This document shows positions 50,723 to 59,991 of a stretch of DNA of 64,000 nt, one piece after another (within the stretch, counting starts at the first letter, position 1; each line of letters opens with the position of its first letter). Source of the DNA: Microvirga lupini. GTDB taxonomy: Bacteria > Pseudomonadota > Alphaproteobacteria > Rhizobiales > Beijerinckiaceae. Both the position numbers and the translations under genes were made by a program. The stretch covers positions 310,001 to 374,000 of the forward strand of contig NZ_JACHWB010000001.1 in NCBI RefSeq assembly GCF_014191055.1, given 5' to 3'. The notes beneath the pieces are model-generated. The model was given only the letters and a program-made list of their open reading frames with translations, searched no databases and was not told the DNA's origin.

Positions 50723-53426
50723 TGGCCATGTCCTCCTTGTCGACGGTTCTCAACGTAAAATGAAAGGTGGTGCCTTCACCGGGAAGCGACTCAGCCCAGA
50801 TCTTGCCGCCATGGGATTCCACGATCGTTCGACTGATCGAGAGCCCCACACCCATGCCGCTTCGCTTCGTGGTGGTAAATGGCTTGAAAAGGTTCTTCAA
50901 GACCTCCGGTGCAATTCCGGATCCCGTGTCCTGCACGCTGACCTGAACCACGGACTCAAACGGCACGGGCCTCGCCCTGATCACCAGTTCGCGGCGGTCT
51001 GCATCCTGCATCGCTTCAATCGCGTTGCGGATCAAGTTGAGCAGAACCTGCTGGATCTGAACGCGGTTTACGAAGACCAGCGGGTTCTCGGACGGAAAAT
51101 CATATTCAACCTTCACGTCCTTTTCCTTGGCGCCCACCAAGGCCAGGGCGCTGGCCTCCTCGACGAGCCGCTGGAGCCCCTCGATGTGATGCTCGCTTCC
51201 GCCTCTGGCCACGAATTCTCGCAATTGCCGGATCACTTCTCCTGCGCGCAGAGCTTCCTCAGCGGCTTCGTTCACAGCGTGGCGCACGAGGGAAATCTTG
51301 TCCCCCTCCACGTTGCTCAGGATGAGGCCACACCCTTTCAGGTAGCTTGTGATGGCTGTCAGGGGTTGGTTGATCTCATGAGCTAATGTCGAGCCCATCT
51401 CTCCCAGAGCCGTGAAACGGGACATGTAGGCGAGTTCGGACTGCAACTCCTGCATGCGTGTCTCGGTGCGCTGGCGTTCCGTCAGGTCGCGAATGAAGGC
51501 TGTGAAGAAGCGCTCTCCATCCGACTCCACCTCGCCGACCTGAACCTCCATCGGGAAGGTCGAGCCGTCCTTGCGCTGGGCTACCACCACGCGTCCGCTA
51601 CCGATGATCCGCCGTTCCCCTGTCTCGCGATAACGGCGGATATAGCCGTCATGCTGCTCGCGATAAGGTAGGGGCATCAGGAACTTGACGTTCGTGCCAA
51701 TGACCTCCTCGGGCTGATAGCCGAACATGTTCACAGCTGTCGCGCTGAAGGACCGGATGATGCCGCTTTCATCGGCCACGACCATGGCGTCGGGGACAGT
51801 CTCGAGAATGGACCTGAGATGCGCCTCGCTCGCGCGCAGGCGCTCCTCGCTCGAGCGCAGGGCGTTCTCAGCCAGTTTGCGTTCCGTGATGTCCTGAACC
51901 GTTCCGATCTTGCGGATTGGGCGTCCATCATCATCGACCAAGGTGCGGCCGATAGCGGTCACCCAGCGCTCCTCCCCTGTATCGGCGCGGATGATCCTGA
52001 AGCTGCCGCTATAGGTCAGATCGGTGCCCGGGAGGTCATCGTAGAAGGTAATCGCCATCCGCTTGCGATCATCGGGGTGAACGCAAGCGAGGATGACCTC
52101 GCGCGTGATGGTCACATCCTGCGCCAAGCCAAGGATCTGCCGCGCCTCGGGCATCCACTGGCGCCGGCCGGTGACAAGATCCTGGTCCCAAATGCCAAGG
52201 GCTGTGGTTTCGATGGCCAGGCGTAGCCTTTCCTCGCTGCTGCGCAGCCTCATTTCGGCTTGACGCTGATCATGGATATCCGTGACGGTGCCAACCCATT
52301 CCTGGACTTGGCCGTCCTCATTCACCAATGGAACAGCCCGGGTGAGCATCCAGCGATACTTGCCGTCAAGGCGACGAACGCGGTACTCGACCGTTCCCGG
52401 CTCTTCCGATGCACGGATGGCCTGCCACTGCGTGAGAAGCTTTGCCCGGTCGTCCGGATGGACGGTATTCAAGAAGCCGAAGCCCGTATAGTTCTCGTTG
52501 GACTGCCCGCTGAAGGTCTCCCAGCCCCAAACTTTGGTGATCGCACCATCGGTCGCCGCGCGCCAGACAATCGCGGAACTGGCTTCGATGAGAGCACGAT
52601 ATTGCTCCTCGCTTCGGCGCAGCCGTTCGGCAGCTATCTTTTGTTCATGGATGTCCGTGACGGTCCCGATCCATTCCTGGACTACTCCGTCGGCATCGCG
52701 AAGGGGGACGGCTCTCGTCAGAACCCAACGGTACTCGCCATCAGGCGCAAGCACCCGGTACTCGTTGGTCCCAGCTTCCTCTGAAGCCAGTGTTTCCAGC
52801 CATGCGGCAGTCGCGCGCTCCCGATCCTCAGGATGAACCGCATCCAGCCAAGCATAGTCTCCGCTGTTCCCAGGCGGTGTGCAGGGCGGAATGTGCCAGC
52901 TCAAGGACCCGTCAATGATCATCCCACTGGCATCTGCCCGCCATACCATCGCAGAGCTTGCCTCGATCAGTGCTCGGTAGCGTTCCTCCTGGGTTTTCAG
53001 GGCTGCTTCCGCAGCCATGAAACGGCTGATGTCGCGAGCCGTAAGAACGTAGTTGCGGCCCTGGCCCTCTTCGGTGCTGATCGCATCAAGCGTCACTCGA
53101 CACAGGATGTGAATACCTTCCTTTGTCCTGCAACGGATCTGATCGGCAGAGTGCCCCGAAGTGGCTGCTGAGGCGAGATCCTGAATGGGCTTCCCGTGAA
53201 GCTGCGCCTCAGAATAATAGAGAAACGAGAAGTGGCGATTTAGAACTTCATCCGATCGCCAGCCATAGATACGTTCTGCGCCAACGTTCCATGATACAAC
53301 GTTTCCCATCTGGTCGAGAGTGACTAGGGCAAAATCGGATATGGCGTTGAGAACATGTGCAGGATCGGGGCTCGCCTGACTTGCAGACGCGCCAACGGAA
53401 TCCTTTAACGCAGAAGTATGAGTCAT
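50688..53426 (-). CDS. fixL: FixL-like multi-PAS haem oxygen-sensor histidine kinase
   Basis: A 912-residue soluble kinase with five PAS segments (about 25-140, 150-270, 280-395, 405-520, 535-660), then a histidine kinase core. The last PAS is FixL-like: [13 protein letters not shown], with the candidate haem ligand His592, and downstream RIIGSGR that keeps both arginines lining the oxygen pocket of Bradyrhizobium FixL (Arg206 and Arg220). The phosphorylated residue is His683 in LAHEINQPL. The ATPase parts [10 protein letters not shown] and [10 protein letters not shown] follow. ATG 53426 (MTHTSA) is preceded by GGGGGT. It senses oxygen or redox state and phosphorylates FixJ. Confidence 0.9.
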   Translation of the reverse strand: MTHTSALKDSVGASASQASPDPAHVLNAISDFALVTLDQMGNVVSWNVGAERIYGWRSDEVLNRHFSFLYYSEAQLHGKPIQDLASAATSGHSADQIRCRTKEGIHILCRVTLDAISTEEGQGRNYVLTARDISRFMAAEAALKTQEERYRALIEASSAMVWRADASGMIIDGSLSWHIPPCTPPGNSGDYAWLDAVHPEDRERATAAWLETLASEEAGTNEYRVLAPDGEYRWVLTRAVPLRDADGVVQEWIGTVTDIHEQKIAAERLRRSEEQYRALIEASSAIVWRAATDGAITKVWGWETFSGQSNENYTGFGFLNTVHPDDRAKLLTQWQAIRASEEPGTVEYRVRRLDGKYRWMLTRAVPLVNEDGQVQEWVGTVTDIHDQRQAEMRLRSSEERLRLAIETTALGIWDQDLVTGRRQWMPEARQILGLAQDVTITREVILACVHPDDRKRMAITFYDDLPGTDLTYSGSFRIIRADTGEERWVTAIGRTLVDDDGRPIRKIGTVQDITERKLAENALRSSEERLRASEAHLRSILETVPDAMVVADESGIIRSFSATAVNMFGYQPEEVIGTNVKFLMPLPYREQHDGYIRRYRETGERRIIGSGRVVVAQRKDGSTFPMEVQVGEVESDGERFFTAFIRDLTERQRTETRMQELQSELAYMSRFTALGEMGSTLAHEINQPLTAITSYLKGCGLILSNVEGDKISLVRHAVNEAAEEALRAGEVIRQLREFVARGGSEHHIEGLQRLVEEASALALVGAKEKDVKVEYDFPSENPLVFVNRVQIQQVLLNLIRNAIEAMQDADRRELVIRARPVPFESVVQVSVQDTGSGIAPEVLKNLFKPFTTTKRSGMGVGLSISRTIVESHGGKIWAESLPGEGTTFHFTLRTVDKEDMASVEHADRVCGG

Positions 53427-53819
53427 AACCCCCCAACCCAAGAGCTGCGTTGCTTGCAGATAATTAACGTATTGGCAATTGATCGCGCAATCGGCAGTCC
53501 GGATCGGCTCGTGCAGTAACGGACAGTATTCCGGCGACCGGGCTCTTCATGAGGATAGCTGGCTGAAAATCAACTGATTCGGTTGCGACATGGTAGCACT
53601 CTCAGGCGCAGTGCAAGTCGGCTGAGATCCCCAACAATGCAATAGAGTTGCTGTTCAACCGTCTCAAGAGACAAACAAGACGAACCGGCGGGAGCTGAAC
53701 AAGCAAAGGGCCAAGCCCGGCTGCACTCGAGACGCTGCAGGTCCCTGCACAAGCCAAGTCAGCCTCGTGCAAGGTTGGAGGCTTAAATGCCTCTTTACCA
53801 TGTTTGCTCGGAGATTCCT
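53427..53819. promoter_or_regulatory. Divergent intergenic region between fixL and flgB
   Basis: About 390 bases that should hold promoters for the leftward fixLJ pair and the rightward basal-body operon. I found no clear sigma-54 (-24/-12) or FNR/FixK-type box. A second in-frame ATG for flgB at 53787 has its own TTGGAGG, so this region narrows to 360 bases if that start is used. No RNA gene was seen. Confidence 0.5.
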
Positions 53820-54209
53820 GTGACGGCACCTGTTTATCTGTTCGATCTGGCATCGCGACAGGCCCAGTGGCTTGCCACCCGCCAGACGACGATCTCCGGC
53901 AACGTCGCCAATGCCAATACACCCGGTTATCGCGCCCGGGACGTCGAGCCTTTCGCCGATGTGCTGGACAAGACGAAGCTGGTCATGGCGGCCACAAACA
54001 AGGGACATATCGGGATTTCTTCATCCCGTGCCGAAGCCACGAAGGTGAAGAAGTCCGAGAGCTGGGACACGGTCTATTCGAAAAACTCCGTAAGCCTTGA
54101 GCAGGAGCTCATCAAGGCAGGTGAGGTCAACCGCCAGCACTCTCTGAACACGAGCATCGTCAAGTCATTTCACAGAATGCTGCTGAACAGCGTGAGGACC
54201 CCGTCATGA
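53820..54209 (+). CDS. flgB: Flagellar basal-body rod protein FlgB
   Basis: A 129-residue proximal rod protein. The conserved N-terminus reads [17 protein letters not shown], followed by the rod signature [16 protein letters not shown]. The C-terminal helix ends [15 protein letters not shown] 53820, with GGAG six bases before, gives the usual [10 protein letters not shown] start; an ATG at 53787 with GGAGG would add eleven residues. It is the first gene of the operon and overlaps flgC by four bases. Confidence 0.93.
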   Translation: MTAPVYLFDLASRQAQWLATRQTTISGNVANANTPGYRARDVEPFADVLDKTKLVMAATNKGHIGISSSRAEATKVKKSESWDTVYSKNSVSLEQELIKAGEVNRQHSLNTSIVKSFHRMLLNSVRTPS

Positions 54210-54622
54210 TCGATCCCTTGATTGCTTCCGGCAAACTGTCCAGTGCTGGCCTGGAGGCGCAGTCGGCACGTTTGCGCGTGGTGTCCGAGAACATCGCGAA
54301 CGCGAACTCGACCGGGCGGACTCCAGGATCCGATCCTTACTCGCGCAAGACGATCACCTTCCGGTCTGAGCTCGACCGAGCGTTGGGTGCGGCTTCGGTG
54401 TCGGTGAAGGATGTCGGCCAGGACGAAGCTCCTTTCCCGGTTGAGTACGACCCCGGCAACCCGGCCGCCGACGAGAACGGCATGGTCAAGAAGCCGAACG
54501 TAAACATGCTGATTGAAATGGCCGACATGCGGGAGGCCAATCGCTCCTATCAGGCCAATCTGCAGATGATGAAGCAGGCGAGAGCCATGATCTCCGCAAC
54601 AATTGATCTCATGAGAGGCTGA
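54206..54622 (+). CDS. flgC: Flagellar basal-body rod protein FlgC
   Basis: A 138-residue rod protein assembled between FlgB and FlgG. The conserved [19 protein letters not shown] segment lies near residues 28-46, and the C-terminal helix [20 protein letters not shown] near 98-117 is typical. Translation is coupled to flgB by an ATGA overlap and the gene ends two bases before fliE. Nothing unusual was seen. Confidence 0.94.
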   Translation: MIDPLIASGKLSSAGLEAQSARLRVVSENIANANSTGRTPGSDPYSRKTITFRSELDRALGAASVSVKDVGQDEAPFPVEYDPGNPAADENGMVKKPNVNMLIEMADMREANRSYQANLQMMKQARAMISATIDLMRG

Positions 54623-54623
54623 T

Positions 54624-54956
54624 ATGATCAGTGCCGTATCCTCCATCTCCTCAATGATTGACAGCCCTGCGGCAGTCACGGCAGTCCCAGCATTTGGCAC
54701 GGCCCAGCCGACTGCCGGAGCTGTCGCCGGCGCATCGCAGGTGAGCTTCAGCGACATGATGGCTCAAGTAGCCACGTCAGCCGTCGATACGATGAAGGCG
54801 GGCGAAGCTGCTTCGATTGCCGGCATTCAGGGGAAAGCATCGGTGCAGCAAGTGGTCGAAGCCGTGATGTCCGCCGAGCAGACACTTCAGACCGCGATTG
54901 CCATCCGCGACAAGGTGGTTGCGGCCTATCAGGAAATCGCACGGATGGCGATCTAA
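54624..54956 (+). CDS. fliE: Flagellar hook-basal body complex protein FliE
   Basis: A 110-residue protein that joins the MS ring to the rod. The first 40 residues are low-complexity and Ala/Ser/Pro-rich. The conserved C-terminal part contains SFSDMMAQVATSAVDTMKAGE and the VQQVVEAVMSAEQTLQTAIAI helix. It is slightly longer than enteric FliE. It sits between flgC and flgG, as in rhizobia. Confidence 0.92.
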   Translation: MISAVSSISSMIDSPAAVTAVPAFGTAQPTAGAVAGASQVSFSDMMAQVATSAVDTMKAGEAASIAGIQGKASVQQVVEAVMSAEQTLQTAIAIRDKVVAAYQEIARMAI

Positions 54957-54968
54957 GAGGATAATGCA

Positions 54969-55757
54969 ATGAGAGCGCTTGCGATTGCTGCCACGGGAAT
55001 GAATGCGCAGCAGCTGAATGTCGAGGTGATCGCCAACAACATCTCGAACGTCAACACCACCGCCTTCAAAGCGGCACGGGCGGAGTTCACGGACCTTCTC
55101 TATCAGACAGAGCGCTCCCAGGCTATTCCGAATCAGGCTGGCTCCAGCCCTGTTCCCGAAGGCGCCATGCTGGGCCTAGGCGTGAAGACGGCCGCCATCC
55201 GCAACCTGCATCGGCAGGGCTCCCTGACGAACACCTCGAACCAGTTCGACCTTGCCCTGAACGGACGCGGTTGGTTCCAGGTGAACGCACCAAGCGGCGA
55301 GATCGTCTATACCCGTGCGGGATCCTTCAATAAGAATGGCGATGGGCAACTCGTCACCCTCGACGGCTATACCCTCAACCCACCCATCATCGTCCCGCCC
55401 AACACGCTCGACGTGACGATCAATGAATCGGGTGAGATCTTCGCGAAGGTCGCCGGAGACGCTCAGCCTCAGAACCTAGGCCAGCTGACCCTTGCAAACT
55501 TCGCCAATGATGCCGGCCTGGAGCCGATCGGTGGCAACTACTATCGCGAGACCTTGGCTTCGGGCGCACCGGCCGTGGGCATTCCGTCCGATCCCGGTTA
55601 CGGAAAGATCCATCAGGGATATCTCGAAGCCTCGAACGTGGATCCCATTAAGGAAATCACGAACCTGATCTCGGCCCAGCGCGCCTTCGAGATGAACTCC
55701 AAGGTCATCCAGGCGGCGGACGACATGGCCGGAACCGTCTCAAAGGGCATCCGCTAA
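54969..55757 (+). CDS. flgG: Flagellar distal rod protein FlgG
   Basis: A 262-residue distal rod protein. The N-terminus [15 protein letters not shown] and [20 protein letters not shown] are highly conserved. The middle part has [11 protein letters not shown] and [10 protein letters not shown], and the C-terminus ends with [19 protein letters not shown]. The length is standard. It starts 12 bases after fliE and is followed by flgA after 24 bases. Confidence 0.95.
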   Translation: MRALAIAATGMNAQQLNVEVIANNISNVNTTAFKAARAEFTDLLYQTERSQAIPNQAGSSPVPEGAMLGLGVKTAAIRNLHRQGSLTNTSNQFDLALNGRGWFQVNAPSGEIVYTRAGSFNKNGDGQLVTLDGYTLNPPIIVPPNTLDVTINESGEIFAKVAGDAQPQNLGQLTLANFANDAGLEPIGGNYYRETLASGAPAVGIPSDPGYGKIHQGYLEASNVDPIKEITNLISAQRAFEMNSKVIQAADDMAGTVSKGIR

Positions 55758-55781
55758 ACGCGGTATCCGGGTAATCTCATC

Positions 55782-56246
55782 ATGAAGCATTTCGTCCAGC
55801 TCACTCTTGCGGCAACCATCCTCAGCGTCGGAACGCTGAATGGCGCGGCGGCCGAGGAGCGCATCCTCCCGGTTCCAGCCGTCACCATTTATGCGGGAGA
55901 TACGATTCAGGAGTCGATGCTCAAGGACAGGGCTTTCCCGGAGAATTACCGCTACCGTACTGCAGTCGTTGAATCGCCTCGCGTCCTGGCCGGAAAGATG
56001 GCACGCCGGACTCTCCTGCCGGGCGAGCCGATCCCGATGAATGCAGTCGACGACCCCAAGCTCGTCACACGGGGCGTTCAGGCTCAGATCGTTTTTGAAG
56101 AGGGCGGGCTCTCCATCATGGGAGTCGGCATTCCCCTGCAGTCCGGAACCATGGGTGAGACGATCCAGGTGAAGAATGTCGACAGCGGCCGGGTCATCAC
56201 CGGACGGGTCCAAGCGGACGGCCGGGTCCGGATTGGAGTCTATTGA
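55782..56246 (+). CDS. flgA: Flagellar P-ring chaperone FlgA
   Basis: A 154-residue periplasmic chaperone for P-ring assembly. The first 24 residues form a signal peptide (FVQLTLAATILSVGTLNGAA, then AEE). The SAF-like part follows with RTLLPGEPIPMNAV, and the C-terminal half has GETIQVKNVDSGRVITGRV, the FlgA signature. It is short compared with enteric FlgA (~220), as is usual in Rhizobiales. Its stop overlaps the flgI start by one base. Confidence 0.92.
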   Translation: MKHFVQLTLAATILSVGTLNGAAAEERILPVPAVTIYAGDTIQESMLKDRAFPENYRYRTAVVESPRVLAGKMARRTLLPGEPIPMNAVDDPKLVTRGVQAQIVFEEGGLSIMGVGIPLQSGTMGETIQVKNVDSGRVITGRVQADGRVRIGVY

Positions 56247-57343
56247 TGCTCCGCGTCATCCTTTTCCTCCTCGCCGCTCTGCTGGCAACGCAGGCTCAGG
56301 CTGCCACCCGCATTAAGGATGTGGCGTCGGTTCAGGGCGTCAGAGACAACCAGCTGATCGGCTACGGCCTCGTCATGGGCCTGCAGGGAACCGGCGATAC
56401 TCTTCGAAATTCCCAGTTCACCGAGCAGTCTCTGCAATCCATGCTCGATCGCATGGGTGTGAACGTTCGTGACATCAACCTGCGCACCCGCAACGTCGCA
56501 GCCGTCATTGTTACGGCCGACCTGCCCCCCTTCGTCGGAACCGGATCGCGCATCGACGTGACCGTCACCTCCATGGGTGATGCGACGTCACTGAAAGGCG
56601 GCACCCTCATGCTGACGGCCCTGCAGGGTGGTGATGGCCAAGTCTATGCAGTTGCTCAAGGGGCGATCGTGGTGTCCGGCTTCTCGGCGCAGGGCCAAGC
56701 TGAGACCCTGACCTCCGGCGTCGCGACGGCGGGCCGCATTCCGAATGGTGCGTTGATCGAGCGCGAGGTCCAAGGAGGCTTCGATGCTGTCGGTGGATTG
56801 GCATTCGAGCTCAAGAATCCCGACTACAAGACCGCGACTTTGATCACCGACGCGATCAACCAATATGCCCAGCAGCGTTTCGGCGTGCGGGTCGCTTCTC
56901 CCCGTGATTTTCGCACAGTCGTTCTGCAGAAGCCGAAGAACATCGCAGCGACCCGATTCATCGCCGAACTCGGCGACATTGAGATCAGACCCGATACGCC
57001 CGCTCGGATCGTCATCGACCAGCGGACCGGGACGGTCGTTATCGGCAAGAATGTGCAGATCTCAACCGTGGCCATCACTCACGGAGCTCTCACGATCCGT
57101 GTGACGGAGACGCCCGAAGTGTCGCAGCCGGATCCCTTCTCGATGGGCCAGACGGTGGTGGTGCCGCGCACGCAGATCACGGCAGCGGAGGAGCGTGTGC
57201 CCCTCGCCATCGTTCGAGGGTCTGATCTACAGACCCTCGTCAAGGGCTTGAACCAGATGGGTCTGAAGCCATCCGATGTCATCGCGATCCTCCAGGCGAT
57301 CAAGACGGCCGGAGCTCTTCAAGCGGAGTTGGTGATCCAATGA
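56246..57343 (+). CDS. flgI: Flagellar P-ring protein FlgI
   Basis: A 365-residue P-ring protein exported to the periplasm. It begins with a signal peptide (LRVILFLLAALLATQAQA) and shows RIKDVASVQGVRDNQLIGYG near residue 23, the standard family opening. LVKGLNQMGLKPSDVIAILQ near the C-terminus is also conserved. ATG 56246 is used; a TTG directly before it is less likely. It overlaps the flgA stop by one base and motE by four. Confidence 0.95.
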   Translation: MLRVILFLLAALLATQAQAATRIKDVASVQGVRDNQLIGYGLVMGLQGTGDTLRNSQFTEQSLQSMLDRMGVNVRDINLRTRNVAAVIVTADLPPFVGTGSRIDVTVTSMGDATSLKGGTLMLTALQGGDGQVYAVAQGAIVVSGFSAQGQAETLTSGVATAGRIPNGALIEREVQGGFDAVGGLAFELKNPDYKTATLITDAINQYAQQRFGVRVASPRDFRTVVLQKPKNIAATRFIAELGDIEIRPDTPARIVIDQRTGTVVIGKNVQISTVAITHGALTIRVTETPEVSQPDPFSMGQTVVVPRTQITAAEERVPLAIVRGSDLQTLVKGLNQMGLKPSDVIAILQAIKTAGALQAELVIQ

Positions 57344-57849
57344 TCTCTCGCATGGCGTATCAGACATTGAGGCAAATGGCGGCTTCTGCCTTGCTCCTGG
57401 GAGCTACGGCTTTCGGCACTCAGGCACAGGAAGCGAATGCAACCGCCAAGAACAGCCAGTACTGCACCAATATCGCCGATGCCGCCTCCGATGCGCGCTT
57501 TGCGCTGCAGAAGCAGGCGCTTGCCGATATGGAGAAGGAAATCGAAGGCCGCATCAAGGTCCTCGAAGCGAAGCGTGCGGAATACGAGGAATGGCTCAAG
57601 CGCCGCAAAGAGGTTCTTGAGAAGGCCGATGAGACGGTCGTCATGATCTACTCGCGGATGCGTCCAGACGCTGCGGCTCTCCAGCTTATGAACATGGACG
57701 AGGAGATTGCGGCTGCCGTAATTGCCAAGCTCAATCCGCGGGCCGCGAGCGCGGTTCTGAACGAGATGGAGCCGGCCCGGGCCGCTCAACTGGCCAATGT
57801 CATTACCGACGCTCCCAAGCGCGAAAAGAACCCCGTGAGGCAAAATTGA
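57340..57849 (+). CDS. motE: MotE-type periplasmic chaperone for MotC
   Basis: A 169-residue protein between flgI and flgH, the position of motE in Sinorhizobium meliloti, where it acts as a chaperone for MotC. It has an N-terminal export signal (ASALLLGATAFGTQAQ), a coiled-coil helix near 55-95 (KQALADMEKEIEGRIKVLE), and a C-terminal MgtE-N-like repeat (AAAVIAKLNPRAASAVLNEM). It overlaps flgI and flgH by four bases or fewer. The name rests on position and architecture. Confidence 0.85.
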   Translation: MISRMAYQTLRQMAASALLLGATAFGTQAQEANATAKNSQYCTNIADAASDARFALQKQALADMEKEIEGRIKVLEAKRAEYEEWLKRRKEVLEKADETVVMIYSRMRPDAAALQLMNMDEEIAAAVIAKLNPRAASAVLNEMEPARAAQLANVITDAPKREKNPVRQN

Positions 57850-58544
57850 AGCAGCTCATTGCCATCCTTGGTCTGTGTTTCCTTGCCGCCTGCGCGACAA
57901 GGCCGGAGGAGATCGGGCGCGAACCGGGCATGACCCCTGTGGGCTCGGGGATCGCTGTCGACCGCGAGCCGCTCCCGCACCTGTTCAAAGGCAACCGCAC
58001 GTCGGCTGCGAACTCCACCTGGAGCAACGCCAGTGCCGATCTCTTCACCAGCCCGCGGGCTCGGCAGGTGGGCGATATTGTGACAGTCAACATTCAGATC
58101 GACGACAAGGCGGAGTTTGAAAACGCCAGCGACCGCTCGAGGCGATCCTCGGTGAGGGGCGGCCTCGATTATGCCTTCTCGTTCGAGGGCTGGGACGCGG
58201 ATGGCACGGCTGATGCCGGCATCAACTCTTCATCCAACTCGACAGGGCAGGGGACCATTGATCGCTCGGAAAAGCTGCGCCTGTCGGTTGCCGCGGTTGT
58301 CAATGAGGTTCTGCCGAACGGCAACGTGGTGATCAGCGGTTCTCAAGAGGTGCGTGTCAACTATGAGCTTCGCGTGCTCAACATCGCCGGCATTGTACGG
58401 CCCCGCGACATCTCGCCGAGAAACACGATCAGCTACGACAAGATCGCCGAGGCCAGGGTGTCCTATGGTGGCCGCGGGCGTCTCATGGAAGTCCAGCAGC
58501 CTGCTTACGGGCAGCAGCTGTTTGATGCTGTGACCCCCTTCTAG
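57846..58544 (+). CDS. flgH: Flagellar L-ring lipoprotein FlgH
   Basis: A 232-residue outer-membrane L-ring protein. It opens with a lipoprotein signal, MKQLIAILGLCFLAAC, where Cys16 is the lipidation site. ADLFTSPRARQVGDIVTVNI and the C-terminal RPRDISPRNTISYDKIAEAR are family landmarks. The start is TTG 57846, with GAGG six bases before; it overlaps the motE stop. The rare start fits translational coupling to motE. Confidence 0.94.
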   Translation: MKQLIAILGLCFLAACATRPEEIGREPGMTPVGSGIAVDREPLPHLFKGNRTSAANSTWSNASADLFTSPRARQVGDIVTVNIQIDDKAEFENASDRSRRSSVRGGLDYAFSFEGWDADGTADAGINSSSNSTGQGTIDRSEKLRLSVAAVVNEVLPNGNVVISGSQEVRVNYELRVLNIAGIVRPRDISPRNTISYDKIAEARVSYGGRGRLMEVQQPAYGQQLFDAVTPF

Positions 58545-58563
58545 GCGGAAGAGGATCCGAACG

Positions 58564-59073
58564 ATGGCCAAGGCACTGGAACTTCCAGCACCAGCCGACA
58601 GCGCACCGGCCCGGGAAGGATCGTTGCGCTGGCTCCTGACGCTCGGCCTCCTGACGCTGCTCTCAGCTGCGATCGGGGGCGGATTCGGCCTCGTGATGGT
58701 CTCAGGCATCGAGAAGCGGGTTGAGGAGAAGTATAAGGCCCTGCCTGAAAAGCCTGAGGTTGCCAGTCCTTATGCGGGTAATATCGGGATCAAGAAGCTC
58801 GCTCCGGTGGTTACGAATCTCGCCGCCTCGAACGAGGACTGGGTGAGGGTGGAGGCCTCAATCGTCTACAAGATGAATGAAGAGCAGAACCCCGACGTGA
58901 TGGCCGGCGAGATCCGCCAGGACATTCTGGCCTACCTCCGCACCCTCTCGCTGGCCCAGATCCAAGGGCCGAGCGGCCTTCTGCACCTCCGGGAAGATCT
59001 CAACGAGCGCGTCAAATTGCGCTCGAAGGGTGTCATCCAGGAGCTTGTCCTCGAAACCCTTATCGTTCAGTAG
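58564..59073 (+). CDS. fliL: Flagellar basal-body-associated protein FliL
   Basis: A 169-residue single-pass protein near the stator. One membrane helix lies near residues 22-43 (WLLTLGLLTLLSAAIGGGFG). The periplasmic part contains APVVTNLAASNEDWVRVEAS and ends ELVLETLIVQ. It lies 19 bases after flgH and before fliP, the same order as in S. meliloti. Confidence 0.92.
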   Translation: MAKALELPAPADSAPAREGSLRWLLTLGLLTLLSAAIGGGFGLVMVSGIEKRVEEKYKALPEKPEVASPYAGNIGIKKLAPVVTNLAASNEDWVRVEASIVYKMNEEQNPDVMAGEIRQDILAYLRTLSLAQIQGPSGLLHLREDLNERVKLRSKGVIQELVLETLIVQ

Positions 59074-59129
59074 GTCGAATACAGTCTGAGTTTCCAAGCC
59101 GCCTGCCGATTTCCCGAAAGATCTTTGCC

Positions 59130-59867
59130 ATGCCTCTCCGTTTGATCCTCACTGGCGCATTCATCCTGCTGGCGTCCAGCGCCAATGCCCAGCTGGCGGA
59201 TCTTCAGGCTCTAGTTCCTTCGGGAGAAGGCGCGGTCAGCGGACGCATCATTCAGCTCGTCGTTCTCCTGACGGTGCTGTCCCTGGCTCCGGGGCTTCTG
59301 ATCATGGTGACGAGCTTTACGCGATTCGTGGTGGCCTTCTCGTTTCTGCGCTCGGGGCTTGGCCTCCAGAGCACCCCGGCCAATCTCTTCCTGATCAGCC
59401 TGTCCCTGTTCATGACTTTCTTCGTCATGGGCCCAACCTTTGACAAGGCATGGAATGAGGGTGTTCGACCGCTGACGGAGAACCGAATCACCGAGACGGA
59501 AGCCTTCACGAGGACGACGGAGCCGTTCCGGGATTTCATGCTGACGCATGTGCGGCCGAAAGACCTTCAGATGTTCAGCGATCTGGCGGCGGTTAATTAT
59601 CCGAAGCCAGAAGAGGGCGAGAAGATTGACCTGCGAATCCTGATCCCCGCTTTCATGATCTCCGAACTGCGGCGAGGTTTCGAGATCGGCTTCCTGATCG
59701 CCCTTCCATTCCTCGTGATCGACATGATCGTCGCCACACTGGTGATGTCCATGGGCATGATGATGATGCCCCCGACCGTGCTGGCGCTGCCGTTCAAGAT
59801 TCTCTTCTTCGTCCTCATCGACGGCTGGAACATTCTCGTGAGCGGCTTGGTGCGCTCCTACTTCTGA
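59130..59867 (+). CDS. fliP: Flagellar type III export protein FliP
   Basis: A 245-residue export-gate protein with a cleavable signal (LILTGAFILLASSANAQ) and four further membrane helices. Conserved parts include LLIMVTSFTRFVVAFSFLRSG near residue 55, LFMTFFVMGPTF near 95, and MSMGMMMMPPTVLALPFKI near 209. It ends the first flagellar operon. The following 124 bases before fliF are AT-rich and may carry a separate promoter. Confidence 0.95.
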   Translation: MPLRLILTGAFILLASSANAQLADLQALVPSGEGAVSGRIIQLVVLLTVLSLAPGLLIMVTSFTRFVVAFSFLRSGLGLQSTPANLFLISLSLFMTFFVMGPTFDKAWNEGVRPLTENRITETEAFTRTTEPFRDFMLTHVRPKDLQMFSDLAAVNYPKPEEGEKIDLRILIPAFMISELRRGFEIGFLIALPFLVIDMIVATLVMSMGMMMMPPTVLALPFKILFFVLIDGWNILVSGLVRSYF

Positions 59868-59991
59868 CGTTTTTCTGACCATGGGACCCTCTCATCAATG
59901 ATTTGAACAATCTCTGAGAGGCAGCAACCTTCGCACAAGGTTAGCGACGCAAAATTAATCTCGAGAACATTTATCAGTACCGAGATTCCTC

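Noticed and set aside
53427-53819. Possible sigma-54 or FNR/FixK site between fixL and flgB
   Set aside because: TTGGCAATTGATCGCGCA resembles parts of both motifs, but spacing and second half-sites do not match.
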